Translations under genes and position numbers: made by a program
Notes under the pieces: generated by a model
The model's input: only the letters and a program-made list of their open reading frames with translations
What the model was told of the DNA's origin: nothing
Databases searched by the model: none
Origin: Sambucus nigra
Taxonomy: Eukaryota > Streptophyta > Magnoliopsida > Dipsacales > Adoxaceae
DNA length: 64,000 nt
Assembly (NCBI GenBank): GCA_949130495.1
Contig: OX422218.1
Coordinates: 42,726,651-42,790,650, forward strand
Reading direction: 5' to 3'
In this document: positions 11,014 through 21,896 of the stretch, piece after piece
Position numbering within the stretch: position 1 is the first letter of the stretch
Layout of the letters: each line of letters begins with the position of its first letter

Positions 11014-12843
11014 GCAAGTGTTTATCTTGCTTATTTCGTTGATGCATCTTTCATATTAGTTTAGGAGTAATTAGAATGAGTTTTTATGGAAGAAACCTAA
11101 AAGATGAGATAGGAAATTGCATGTAGGGATGGATAAATTGTTATTCTGAAAACCCCTTAACTTGTAGAGGATTGAACCATGAATTTATGAGGTTGTAGAT
11201 GAAGAAAACTCTGGAAAAGATGGATTGGAACGTATTAATGAAATTCTAGGGTTCTTGAGGTTTTATATGAATTTGGGGCTTGTTAATCCATGTTTAATAA
11301 TAGAAATCTACATGCTTTACATTGAAATTTCATAGTATGATGATATAATGTCAGTAGTATAAATTTTGGGTCGATTGGGTATGAAAAATATGGATTTTGT
11401 GAAGCTTAGAAGATGAAACCCGTAACTGCAAATCTGTAGATTTCGCAGACCTGCTTGATCGATCGATCGATCGAGCCCAGAGCTTCGATCGATCGAAGGT
11501 TCGATTGATCGAGCCCCAGACCTCGCTCGATCAACCCCTCCTAGCAGACTCATGTTTTCCCTTCTTAATTAGTTGAAATTCACTTTAATGAGGAATAATT
11601 CATAGACACCCTTATAAATATGTTTTGTGAGATAAAGAGGACCAGTAGGGTATATGAATAAGTTTTGGTACATTTAAGGTTAGATGAGAGTTGTATCCTT
11701 GGGAGGTTTCTTATATAAGAAACGATAAAACTACCTATTTAAAGTGAGAAGATTACGTAAAATAATTACGAAAGAGAATAGATGAATACATACTGAATTT
11801 GTATAGGTGGGAGGATAAAACCATGAGAGTTATGTGGTAAGTTGGAATAATCCCGAATCAAGGTTAGAAATGAACTGTTACATGTGATAACAAATAAGGT
11901 GATATGAGAAATAATGTCGTAAGTATGGGATTTGAGAATATACCCAATATTGATATGGTAGTATTAGTATAGTTATATGATTGAGTATGCATATACTATC
12001 TATGTGTGAAAAACATACCCACGCTACTTGCTATCCCTGAGGTTTCCGCGCTGGGACGATCTTATCTCGTGTGCCTTATGGGGGATATTGACTCGTACCG
12101 TAGGAGATAGATATCCTTGGTACAGGCTATCGAATTGATAGTTCAGACGGTCCTAAGAGTCGCAGGTATGTGCCATCATCTTAGAAACTTGGAATCTGTG
12201 CTTCGCCTCAATATTGTTTGTGTACGTGTTAATACAATTCGAGAGTGATTCCGAATTTCTATTCCCCTTAGTACGAGTGATACGGGGATTGGATAGTAGA
12301 GTATGCCATCACCATAGTTTTTATTTGGGGTGCTGTTATAATATATATATATATATATTAACGAGTATTTAATATATATATGAAATTCTGAAATCTGGAA
12401 CTGCCTACTGTGATTTGATATGTAGGACATGATTGATGACTCAAATTATAAATACTTGTTTTGAGAAAGTATAATATGACACTGGAAAACTTTATTGATT
12501 AATAAAGTTAAAACGAGAATTTTGGATACTAATTGAAATATTCTTTTCAAACAACTGTATCGTTCAATTTTAAATCCTGCGAATAACCTAAGATAAGTTA
12601 AATCATTAGGGAAAGATAGTGTGATATATGACGAGATAGAACATTGGGAAGGTTAGTGCGATAGGTGTGCACGTTAGAGGAGAGGTGAGAATTTCTCAAG
12701 AGAGTGTCGTACTAATATGTTGTTGCATTAGCCTGTAATCAATTTAAATACTTGCTAAACAAATTTTTAAATCATATACACTATCGGGCTCTGACCCGTT
12801 CCTATTTCTCTTTCTCTCTTGTATATATATGTCTATATTACAG
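11014..12843 (+). other. Putative leader intron in TE-B LTR (GC-AG)
   Basis: AG|GCAAGTG to ATTACAG|GTG, 1830 nt, with CTGAC 49 nt before the acceptor followed by a pyrimidine-rich tract (TTTCTCTTTCTCTCTTG). Best-preserved example among the plus-strand elements. Inferred. Confidence 0.55.
11454..11533. repeat. TCGATCGA palindrome array in TE-B LTR
   Basis: Overlapping ATCGATCGAT palindromes in three clusters separated by CCCAGA-type spacers, about 440 nt downstream of the donor-like site. Confidence 0.85.
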
Positions 12844-13384
12844 GTGCCCATCCACAGGGGCGTCTTGCTTAGGTTCCCTTGGAAGGAACGTGCTGCAGTT
12901 TAGGTGGGAGTTGCAGGCCACTTGCTTAGACGATTTCATTTACTTGATTCCACTTCTATCATTCTCCTCATTGGGCATGTGTCGCCCTTTCCACTATTTA
13001 TCTGTTTTATTGGGACATTTGTATTTCAGTTATTTCTAGTACTGTTACTTTGGGATTTATTCAGCATGTATGTTTTACTTTAAGTTTTATATGCTGGGAT
13101 TTAGTTGTTGAATGTTTAAATTAATTGGATTATATGTTCTAGGATTATTGTGGTGTGATTCGTTATATATTAAATTGTTGTAAATAATTAAATCTTGTTT
13201 TTGAAATAAAATTTGAAAGGAAATGTTTAAAATGGTTTTGACACCTAGCTTAATTAATTAGGGTGCTTAAATTGGAAAAGTTTCTCATTTGCGACAGTGA
13301 TGCTAAAAATGAACCAACTGTTCACCTTGATTTTAATTTAATAAAGGAGTGATCGCCCGGTATTTAATTAGGCGGGGTGTCACA

Positions 13385-15157
13385 GGTGGTATTAGAGCAT
13401 CAGGTTCTAGTGTCCATAGGATCTGTACGGTTTATTTTCAGTTTCAGCTTAACATTTTTGCTATAGAGCCCTATTGTTAGGATTGTTGTATTTCTGCTTT
13501 TACATTACGTCTTCAGCTATTTGAGATTTGATAATGACTGGAGACTAAAAAACTTCTTCACGTTTCAGATGCCTCCGAGACGTGCACCAAAGGATAGGCG
13601 TGCCCAGGCCGAGCAGCCAGTAGCTCCGGCACAAGGCACTATGAATGCTAATGAAGTAGCCGCCATTGTTGCTCAGGCGGTGAATGCCGTGCTAGCGGTG
13701 GTTCAGCAGGCTCCACCCTAGATTCAGGCAGTGGCGCCAGTACCAGCACAGCTTCCATCTGCATGGGAGAGGGTTAGGGATGCTTTTCAGAAGGCGCATC
13801 CCCCTGAGTTCTCTGGTAGCTCAGATATCGACACAGTCAGCCAATGGAAGAAAGACATCCAGCGGCATCTTCGTATGTATGAGTGCACCGACGTGAAAAG
13901 GCAGTTATTGGCTTCCTTTAAGCTGGTGGGGGCCGCTTTGCAGTGGTGGGAGTCCACTACCACCTTGGAGGAGAGGGACACGATCCCTATTCAGTCGTTC
14001 TGGGAGCGGTTTGATAGCAAGTACTTTCCACCCGCCGTGCAGACTGAGATGAGGCGAAAATTACTGAATTTGAAACAGGAGAACTCTACCGTTGCTGAGT
14101 ATGAGGAGGAGTTTACGAGACTTCTCACCATAGTGCCAGATGAGGCACCTATTGAGAGTAAGAAGATAATGTTATTTGTGGACGGGTTAGCTTGGAGGAT
14201 CCGTCAGCATCTTATAGGGAATCTATCTATGAGTACTTTCATTGATGTACTCAATGCTGCGTTACTACATTGCCAGGATCACCGCTTCCATCTGCAAGGA
14301 AGCAAGAGAGGAGGAGAGTCTAGCCAGCAGGGTAGGATCGGGGGTAGTAGTGCTAGTGGGGCACCATCTCATGGATAGACTCATCAGCAGGAGCAGAGTT
14401 CCCATCAGAGGGACCCTGCTAAGCGATTCCGTTCAGGTTATTCCAGGTAGAAATTTGGGGGTTATAGGCAGGGTCATCAAGGCTAGCCTATCAGTAGGGC
14501 CAGTAAGGCCAACACCGACAGCAGGGTCAGCAGCAGGGCCAACAACGTGTTCATCAGGGCCAACAGGGTCAGCGGCGTAGTGGTAACGGCCAGCAGGGAC
14601 GTGGTCAGCAGGGTCAGAGGGGAGGCAACCTCAAAGCCCGATGTTTTGGGTGTGTTAAGCACGGCCATAGGCGCCAGGATTGTCCGGAGGGAGATAGGGC
14701 CCCACAATAGTAGGGTGCCTGTAATGAGGCACAGAGAACACTTTGTCCACCTGCCCTCCCATCTCCAGCCCAGGTGCCCGCCCTACCAGCCATTCCAGCA
14801 GCTCCAGTGCAGCAGGGGCAGTTACAGTACAGACGTGTCTATAACGTCCACCAGGCAGCATCTCCACAGGCACCACCCGCGATTGAGGGTATGTTTCCTA
14901 TCCATGGTACTATGGGTCGGGTTTTGTTTGATACTGGGGCGACGCATTGTTTTATAGCTACGCATTTTGCGAAGGCCTTAGGGTTGTTAGCCACAGCAGA
15001 GAGCATAGTGACGTGTGTAGACTAACCACTAGGGAGTGGGTCGCTTATCTTCTTTATATGCCGGGGAGTGGGGGTAGATATTGGTAGTTTGGTATTACCT
15101 GTAGACATGTTAGACTTATATATGTATGAGCATGATGTGTGGTATTACTTGCAGACA
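13385..15157 (+). mobile_element. TE-B': second, truncated internal region in tandem with TE-B
   Basis: Directly after the TE-B 3' LTR comes a second primer-binding site (TGGTATTAGAGC, 13387-13398, one C to T change), leader, gag and protease start, closely similar to 5515-7255. Homology stops at about 15138; 15139-15157 then repeats GGTATTACTTGCAGACA, a near copy of element sequence 50 bp upstream (15091), before BAHD sequence begins. That short copied segment looks like filler DNA made during end joining. The tandem arrangement is typical of unequal recombination between LTR elements. Confidence 0.88.
13569..15157 (+). pseudogene. gag: TE-B' gag and protease start, truncated
   Basis: Second gag copy starting MPPRRAPKDRR at 13569. 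The core reads through without frameshift from 13722 to 14375: QWKKDIQRHLR, GAALQWWEST, YFPPAVQTEM, EYEEEFTRLL, LAWRIRQHLIG. Stops: TAG at 13719-13721 (shared with TE-B) and TAG at 14376-14378 where TE-B has CAG, followed by several more TAGs at CAG positions in the Gln-rich linker (14448-14712). The zinc knuckle sequence (CFGCVKHGHRRQDC) and the protease LFDTGATH follow near 14640-14945. Reverse transcriptase and integrase are missing because of the truncation. Confidence 0.9.
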
Positions 15158-15455
15158 GTAACTGATAGAATTTTTTCTTGAGGCGCTCGATGTGATCGAG
15201 GGAGATGTCTATATTGGTTCGCTCCAGCTGATAATTTAGGATGTTTGGTGGTTGAGTGAACACATGTGGCAGAGATTGTTGCCGCAACAGTAGTTTTAAA
15301 AAGTCTCTTTTCCACACTGGTGTGACACTGAGTTGGTTAAGTCCTCTAGCCATCTCACCAATAGCATTTAGGAATTGTCCTATCCCAAAACCATCACATA
15401 TGCTATGTAAAAACATGAGTCCCATGACAAATCCATCACATTTAAATTATGTCAC
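15158..15455 (-). pseudogene. BAHD acyltransferase, exon 2 fragment
   Basis: Part of a BAHD-family acyl-CoA-dependent acyltransferase, the cytosolic plant enzymes that acylate alcohols and amines in specialised metabolism. Seen on the minus strand: an acceptor-like CTTTCAG|GTGACA at 15456, then [15 protein letters not shown], and the catalytic HXXXD motif as HSICD (15407-15393) followed by [17 protein letters not shown] and [11 protein letters not shown] conserved Cys/Gly-rich start after QVT and an intron at this place are known in the family. There is an in-frame TAA at 15449-15447. The fragment ends at 15158, where TE-B' filler begins, so about the last 200 residues including the DFGWG motif are absent. 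Substrate cannot be told. Exon 1 of a BAHD gene lies 36 kb away at 51583-52008; whether they were one gene is unproven. Confidence 0.8.
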
Positions 15456-16191
15456 CTGAAAGACAATTAACAAACATTGTTTTGTGAGTCTTGTACTTAA
15501 TTTACTCTAAGCTTGATGATTAGCAAATAAGTAACAATACAGAAGAAGTAAATCCTGGGAAATCATTATATTATAATTTAGTATTATAAGATGGATCAAA
15601 AACCAAAAAGTCTCTCTTATAAGATCACACATGACAATACGTATATGCCTACATATATATTTCCATATATTTTATTAGAGTAGATTTCAATAAAGAAATT
15701 TAAATTATAATTTTCACTTAGTGAACAGACGTCGATCTCCTTAAATATTAAACTTTTGACATCACATTTCTGTCTAAAATTTGTCAAAAATCGAATAGAT
15801 TTATTTGCATCATTGGAAAGGCTTTCAGGATATTTGGAATAAATTTACTGTTCATATGATTTTTGCTTGAAAATATAAAGTTTATGGCATGTTTTAACTT
15901 TGTTAGTGTGTGATACACAGTTTTTCAGGTTTAAAATTGTATAATTACCTAGAGCTTTACGTTTTCTATTTTAATTTCCCAACTGTAAAGAAATTTTGTC
16001 TAGCTAAGCGGGATAAATTTTCGTACAAAATCAATTTCATTGAACACACAAAATATGAAATATTTCTTAATTTATAGTTAATTGTTTTTCTATTAGAATG
16101 TTTTATTATCCATCTTGCAATCAAATGCACCATTTTCAAAAATTTTAGTGCAATATAAATGGAATTTAATATTAATAAGTAGACTTGGTAA
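15456..16191. other. Non-coding stretch, probably former BAHD intron
   Basis: AT-rich sequence upstream (minus sense) of the BAHD exon 2 acceptor. No exon 1, no recognisable gene. A minus-strand open frame at 15966-16211 has no resemblance to a known family and looks random. Confidence 0.5.
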
Positions 16192-16199
16192 ATTAAGAT

Positions 16200-16772
16200 T
16201 AGGGGTGACAATTTTAGAAACCGCTCAAAATTAATTCAAAATTGACACAATCTGTCATCTTCGTGTCTGGTTGATTATTATGAGAGGTGGTAAAGAGTAA
16301 GTCGAACAATACAAAACATTCTCTTATTATTTCCATAGTAAAGAAAATACAATATATATAAGGTTACTTCTAAGCACAATATATCAGTTAGTGGGTACAT
16401 GCAGTTAGTGGGCAGTTGCCGGTGATAAGAAACGTGGAGTCCTGCTTGCATGAGTGCAGGTGTGTATATGAGTTAAGCTTCTGATATAGTGGGTGTAGTT
16501 GTTGTAGGAAATATGGTTAATAGTTTTGACACGAAGTTAAGTCTTCTTAGTTATGTTACCGTGTCTCGTCAATCATGTTTTTATTCTGGTTATCATACTT
16601 ATTTTTTATTAATTGAGCATAAATTTAAGAAATTCTCTTAGCCGTGTCATGTTTGTATTAGGTAAAAAAAAATACAAAATCGTTCTATGTCATGTTCGTC
16701 TTCAAAAAAAATTTATTGTGTCGTGTTGCGTCGGCCCGAAACCTTACTCAAAAACATGAATTGTCACCCCTA
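16200..16772. mobile_element. hAT-type MITE (573 bp) with 8-bp target duplication
   Basis: Terminal inverted repeats TAGGGGTGACAATT and AATTGTCACCCCTA, flanked by ATTAAGAT on both sides (16192-16199 and 16773-16780). An 8-bp duplication and TAGGGG-type termini indicate the hAT superfamily. No transposase coding; non-autonomous. A dispersed repeat (16267-16515) interrupts the interior, because GTGTCTGGTTGATTA before it and GTTTTGACACGAAG after it resemble ordinary MITE interior. Confidence 0.88.
16267..16515. repeat. Dispersed repeat R, copy 1 (inside the hAT MITE)
   Basis: About 250 bp, from TATGAGAGGTGGTAAAGAG through CAATATATATAAGG and GTTAGTGGG to ATGGTTAATA. Two further copies in the same orientation are at 52030-52310 and 53521-53765. 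On the minus strand it carries CCTTATATATATTG, a good TATA-type element. It could be a small solo LTR, but I cannot define its ends. Confidence 0.65.
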
Positions 16773-16780
16773 ATTAAGAT

Positions 16781-17855
16781 ACTTAGACCTGGCTCTCACC
16801 CACGTGTAGGAGGTCGATGATTCAACTATCCCTCACCATAAAAAGGACATATTGAAAACATAAAAATATCAGTTACTAGGCCATGTATTGGGTTGCAGGC
16901 TATAAGGGGTGGACTTGTGACACAATAACACAAATAGGTGAGACGAAATCAGACATACACGTCACAATTCTAAGCCATATAGAAATAACATGATTTAATT
17001 GGTAAATACATGATTTAAAAACCATATGAACTAGGCCCAACTTTTAATAATTTTTATCACTTTTTAACACGAGCTTAATATGATGAGACCCATTGTCAAG
17101 TCTATTAATAATGTAATGCAATGTTATTCAAACAATTAAATTTTACACATGCTTGGTATAAAAAGTCAACATATAAATGTATAAAATATGTAAAACACCC
17201 TCTGAAAGTGAATTAACTTTTTTAGTATTTTTCACGTTGTTTGGATGAAATAGGTTAAGTTTAAAAATCGAATAATGAAAGGATTTCTACTCAATTTATT
17301 GTTAATGTGAACAGACTGTGAATTAAATATATTATGAGGGATTATGAAATTTCGTGTATTAATTAATGTGACCTCAAGTCATGCCTTGCCAATATTATTG
17401 AGCCAAACTTGATTGGTCCAAGTGTTTATTTGGATAGTTTTGAATAATGGTGGTTACAGTATGGTTTTTTACAGTGTTGTACCGTTTGGTACGAAAAATT
17501 ATGATTTTTTTTACTACGTTTCACTGTCGCAAACCGAAATTATCGTTAATTTGGTGGATGGTTTTGGTTTACAAATTAAAAAAATAATTTAGTCAAATTG
17601 CCACACAAAAATTAAATATCGAACTACCGTTCAAAATACGGATTTAATATGCCCGAAATACAAATCATATATTAAAATTTTAAATTTACATCATTAGTTG
17701 AACTCACTCATCATAAAAGTAAATATCAAAGTGGATGGTATTTTTAATTTTAAAAAGTATACAAAATTTTCAAGTTAATAACGCATGCTTATTCAGTTAT
17801 TTTTATCCCCGAGGAAGTATTTTTAACTCCTATGTGATTAATTTATTTTATGTAT

Positions 17856-17917
<62 letters not shown>

Positions 17918-18861
17918 TATGGTACGCCCGTGACTGAAGCCACGCTGACAATAGCAAAACGACACAAATTTTCAATGTACGTAATTACAAAAAGGCACAA
18001 ATTTCGTTCCCTAACAAAAAAAATGTAATTTAAAAAAATATAGTCATAATCTCCTATATTTACAGGACTATCCACCGTGATTAATAAAGAACAAATAGTC
18101 CAACAACGTTCAAATATTCTAAATTCATCAAATAAACTCACAACAGATAAATAATTTTTTTGAGTTAAAATGACGTGTGACGTCATGTTCATAAGTAGTG
18201 TTATCTTGTATTGTTCTTTTAGTTGTGATTTACTCGTACTAAATTCGGTGTCAAAATTGTTAATCGTGTCAAAATTATCATGTATTTTCATGTTAAATTG
18301 GGTGTCAATAGTGTTATCATTGTATTAGTCAAGTTTTTCAGCCTACGCACTGACACGAAGTTATAATATAATGTGTGGAGCCTTAAAAAGTTAATGTGTG
18401 GACCATTAGATATACGTTTTCCAAATTCAATTTCAATCGTTGGATTGGAAAGACACAAAAATTTAGTAAGCAACGTATACAAATACGATACGTAAATGAA
18501 TTAAATGAATTAAATGATTATCTATTTTTTAGACATTTACATTTTCACACTTTCAAGATTATTCCTAAATTAGTTCAAGTCAACCATAAGCTTAAAAATA
18601 ACAAATAACATTTACATTTTCACACGCCATAGTTTTTCATTCTTTCTATGTTTGGTAAAAATCATTTCAAATAACAACAAAATTTGGGTAATATTGTTAA
18701 GTAAACCCAAATATACAAATAATAATAAAGAATGAAAATAATACAACAATTTTTTGCCTTAGGAATAAATATCCAAGTCGGTATTATTTCTATAGCCCTA
18801 TTGTGCTTTCTTGCATGATCTCTAACACTTACATTAAGGTGTTAGATGCTTACTCCCCCAA
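16781..18861. other. Non-coding intergenic stretch
   Basis: AT-rich, no gene recognised. Contains the (TA)n tract at 17861-17917; open frames overlapping it or lying nearby (17735-18608) translate to low-complexity or random sequence. The right edge, CACAT at 18862-18866, is the TE-C target duplication. Confidence 0.6.
17861..17917. repeat. (TA)n microsatellite
   Basis: About 28 uninterrupted TA units. Confidence 0.98.
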
Positions 18862-19378
18862 CACATTGTGACACCCCGACTAATTAAATACCGGGTAGCT
18901 ACTCCTTTATTAAATTAATTCAAAATGCCAAGTTGGTCCAGTTAATAGCATCACTGTCGAAAACATTTTAATGATTACTAACCACCTAGTATTTAAAAAG
19001 TAAGTTGCCAAATTTTAATTTAAGTCTGATTAACATGCAACAAGTGTAAAGAAGAAAAATAACACCATTCACCATAAAGAAGTAAAAAGAATAATCATCA
19101 CATAATGTAAATAAAGTCTGGAGGAAAAACTCCTCACTACAATCCCACAACTGAAATAAGGAAACCGAATACTAAAACAATACATGCCAAAGTCTGAAAA
19201 CTGTAATGGAAAGATGTCTCTAATGGAAATGGGCAACATGCCCTACAACTGATAGAATACTGAATACGGAATCCAAATGATAGAAGCGTCTAAAAGCAAT
19301 TCCCTGTAGCTTCCACAAACAGCTACAGCTCGTCACCTGAATGAGTATCCTATGCATGGTGTCCTTGTGGCTGGTCAC

Positions 19379-21206
19379 CTAAAAATGGTTTTACAAGAAA
19401 AATAGATTTGAAAGCAAACGGGTCAGAGCCCGAATGTGGAGATATTTTAAAAACCTGCAAGTGCTTTAAAAACATTTAAAACATTAAATGCAAAGTACAT
19501 GTTAGGACGTGCACTCACATGATATTCTCACCTCTCGTCTAATTGTGCACTCCTAACGTAAGTACCCATCTACAACGACACAAACCACTAGCTAAGTGAC
19601 ATCATATCTAGCTAGACTGTCATGGGTCCTTCCCTTATTACTCGGTTCTATTAACATTATAACGCTCGTAATTAAATAGGGGTTTAACGTAAACTCATAT
19701 GCTCAATATGCAATATATTTCACTATCAGCTAACTCATTATGTTTCTCAAAACAATACCGTAATTATTTTCACAACATTAACATGAAGGTTCCCATTAAT
19801 TAAGTGTATATTATTCACATCATAAATATACAATACAAGCACCCCGAGAACTAAGCTGTGGTGCACACATACTCTGCTATCCATCCCGGTACATCACGTA
19901 AATAAGGATTACATATTCTGAATCTCTCATAAATAGTTCACAAATAACAACATCACAAATAATGGAGGCAAACACAGTCACATCACATGGGTCACGTACA
20001 TACCTACGCTCCCACGATCAGCGGACTTATTAATATCCCAATAAGTCTTTCTATGACCTATTTTCATCAAGGTAACCAGTCTAAATCCGGGCACCACAAG
20101 GATTAGAGGGCCCTAAGCGAACGCAAACATCCCGTGATAGCAAGTATGGTAGGTATGTCATACACACAATTCATATACCAATACTAAGTAAACACACGTC
20201 TTAGTAATCCCGTAGTTTAATTGTAGTACTATTCTCATTCTAGTACCAATATATACTTTACACACTTTATACGATTCCAGTTTATAATCATACGTGCCCT
20301 AAATTTATTCTCACGTCGTAGTAGACACTCATGTCTCAACCCAAACGGTTCATTGATTTAAATCACTCGTATATAATTTACTCCTCATAATAACCCAAAA
20401 GTCCCAAATCTATCCATATATCATCAAAGGAATGTTATCTCTATCCCCGAACAAGTTTACGGGACTCCCAAAATCAAAACAGGCCAAAAAGGCCTAAACT
20501 GCCAGCTCGTTAGAAGTCTCGTTCGAATGAGGCTGTTCGAACGAGATTAAACTGTCAGCTCGTTAGAAGTCTCGTTCGAACGAGATTGTTCGAACGAGAT
20601 CCAGTTCGTTCGAATGAACTGTACCTTCTAACGAGATCTCGTTCGAACGAAGTATCGAACGAAATTCCTTTTCGTTAGAAGCGACTGGTCAACTCGTTAC
20701 AAGCTCGTTCGAACAAGCTCGTTCGAACGACCTGGGAAGGTCTTCTAACGAGGGACCAGTTTCGGCCTAGAATTTTCCCAATCTCATTTTTCACCATTTC
20801 CACTCCTCAAATCTCTTCTAAAATTAGTCCCAACGATGTTTTAAGTTCTCTAATCATCCTAAAACATGCTAAGGTCATATACTAACATCTTTTAAGGGAT
20901 TAATACATCCTAAACATCATTAAACCACAAGTTTCTACATTTTCCCCAATTTTCTTCAAGAACATAAACCCTAGATTATTATCATCATAAATTTCCAGAA
21001 TTTAATCCGTTGTTACATCACATAAATATGAAATCTCTGAATTCAATCTTCAAACAACGTTTCTACATGCAAATCTATACCCAAAATTAAACTAATAACT
21101 TCCAATATCATGGGTTTTCCTTTAACTCTTAAATAAGATTGATTATCAAGATTTCTAACATGGAAGAAGCATTCACTGCATAAATAATGTAATTTAAATC
21201 ACTTGC
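19379..21206 (-). other. Putative leader intron in TE-C 3' LTR
   Basis: GCAAGTG to TTTTTAG, 1828 nt; same layout as in the 5' LTR copy. Confidence 0.45.
20504..20752. repeat. CTCGTTCGAACGAG palindrome array, TE-C 3' LTR
   Basis: About ten copies of a CTCGTTCGAACGAG-type palindrome or its half (CTCGTTAGAAG) in 250 bp. Several arms read GTTAGAAG instead of GTTCGAAG, so this copy is less palindromic than the 5' LTR copy. Confidence 0.88.
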
Positions 21207-21854
21207 CTTGAGTTTATTTCTAATTTTGATGACGATTTCCTCTCTCTTTCTGCAGAATTTCCTCTCTCTCTCTTTCTCCAAGCTTCTTCTCCAAAGGTGG
21301 CTATAGTGGCTAGGGTTTGCTTTGGGAAGGTGTTAGAAAACCTAATTCTAATAACCTACGTAGCTTGTTGGGTTAATATGGGTTGGTTAGTGGCTTAGTT
21401 GGTCAATTCCCAATCAGATTAAAACTCCCAATTTTCGTCACTTTTAATTCTCCAAAAATACAAAATTACTAAAATGCCCTTTATGTTGCCGGTATGGCCT
21501 AAAAATACCCCGGGACCCAAACTAAACCCCCGGCTAGTGTTTTCTGACTATCTCCACCCTTCCGGACGCATTGGCGCACTCAAAACGACCATACGGTTAA
21601 TAGAATTTAAATTCACTTTTATAATTAAAATAATACACCATGACCCGGTGGTCACACAGGTCTCAACAAAATATCTAAAATGCCGTATATCAATCTCACG
21701 ACAAATTTTTCATAATTCAATATTCATATAAAAACATGTATGCACATAATCAAATAACAACTCGCATCTCGTTAGTATTTTTAACCCGGATTAATTTCCA
21801 ATTAATACGCAATTAATCCCAAAATAAATATAGCCAAAAATACGGGGTATTACA

Positions 21855-21870
21855 TACTTCCTCCCTAATA
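21855..21870 (-). promoter_or_regulatory. TE-C polypurine tract
   Basis: Minus strand TTAGGGAGGAAGTA immediately before the 3' LTR start, matching the TE-B tract. Confidence 0.85.
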
Positions 21871-21896
21871 ACTGAATTTCGTCCCGAAATTCGAAA

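Larger units (their letters stand above)
3809..13384 (+). mobile_element. TE-B: Ty3/gypsy Tekay/Del-like element
   Basis: Plus-strand autonomous-type element: truncated 5' LTR (3809-5514), Met-tRNA primer-binding site, gag-pol (5699-10327), polypurine tract, 3' LTR (10338-13384). The pol order protease, reverse transcriptase, RNase H, integrase with a chromodomain-like end is that of Ty3/gypsy chromoviruses. The left part of the 5' LTR is absent because TE-A inserted there. The 3' LTR is followed directly by another primer-binding site and gag (TE-B'), so this LTR is shared in a tandem LTR-internal-LTR-internal arrangement. The two TE-B LTR copies differ at scattered positions, so it is clearly older than TE-C. 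Confidence 0.93.
10338..13384 (+). repeat. TE-B 3' LTR, also 5' LTR of TE-B' (3.05 kb)
   Basis: Begins TGTAATACCCCG, ends GTGTCACA. It is the complete reference copy of this LTR family: U3 box at 10662-10683, donor-like CCCAG|GCAAGTG at 11013/11014, palindrome array 11454-11533, hairpin CGGGCTCTGACCCG at 12785-12798, acceptor-like TTACAG|GTGCCC at 12843/12844. A (TA)n run sits near 12340. Confidence 0.93.
18867..21854 (-). repeat. TE-C 3' LTR
   Basis: Minus strand TGTAATACCCCG (21854) to GTGTCACA (18867). Contains a U3 box variant near 21566-21546, donor-like CAAG|GCAAGTG at 21207/21206, palindrome array 20752-20504, and acceptor-like TTTTTAG|GTGACC at 19379/19378. Confidence 0.95.

Noticed and set aside
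16781..16850. CTCTCACCCACGTGTAGGAGGTCG...GATTCAA resembling the 3' half of a tRNA-derived SINE
   Set aside because: No A box, no tail and no target duplication; too short to call.
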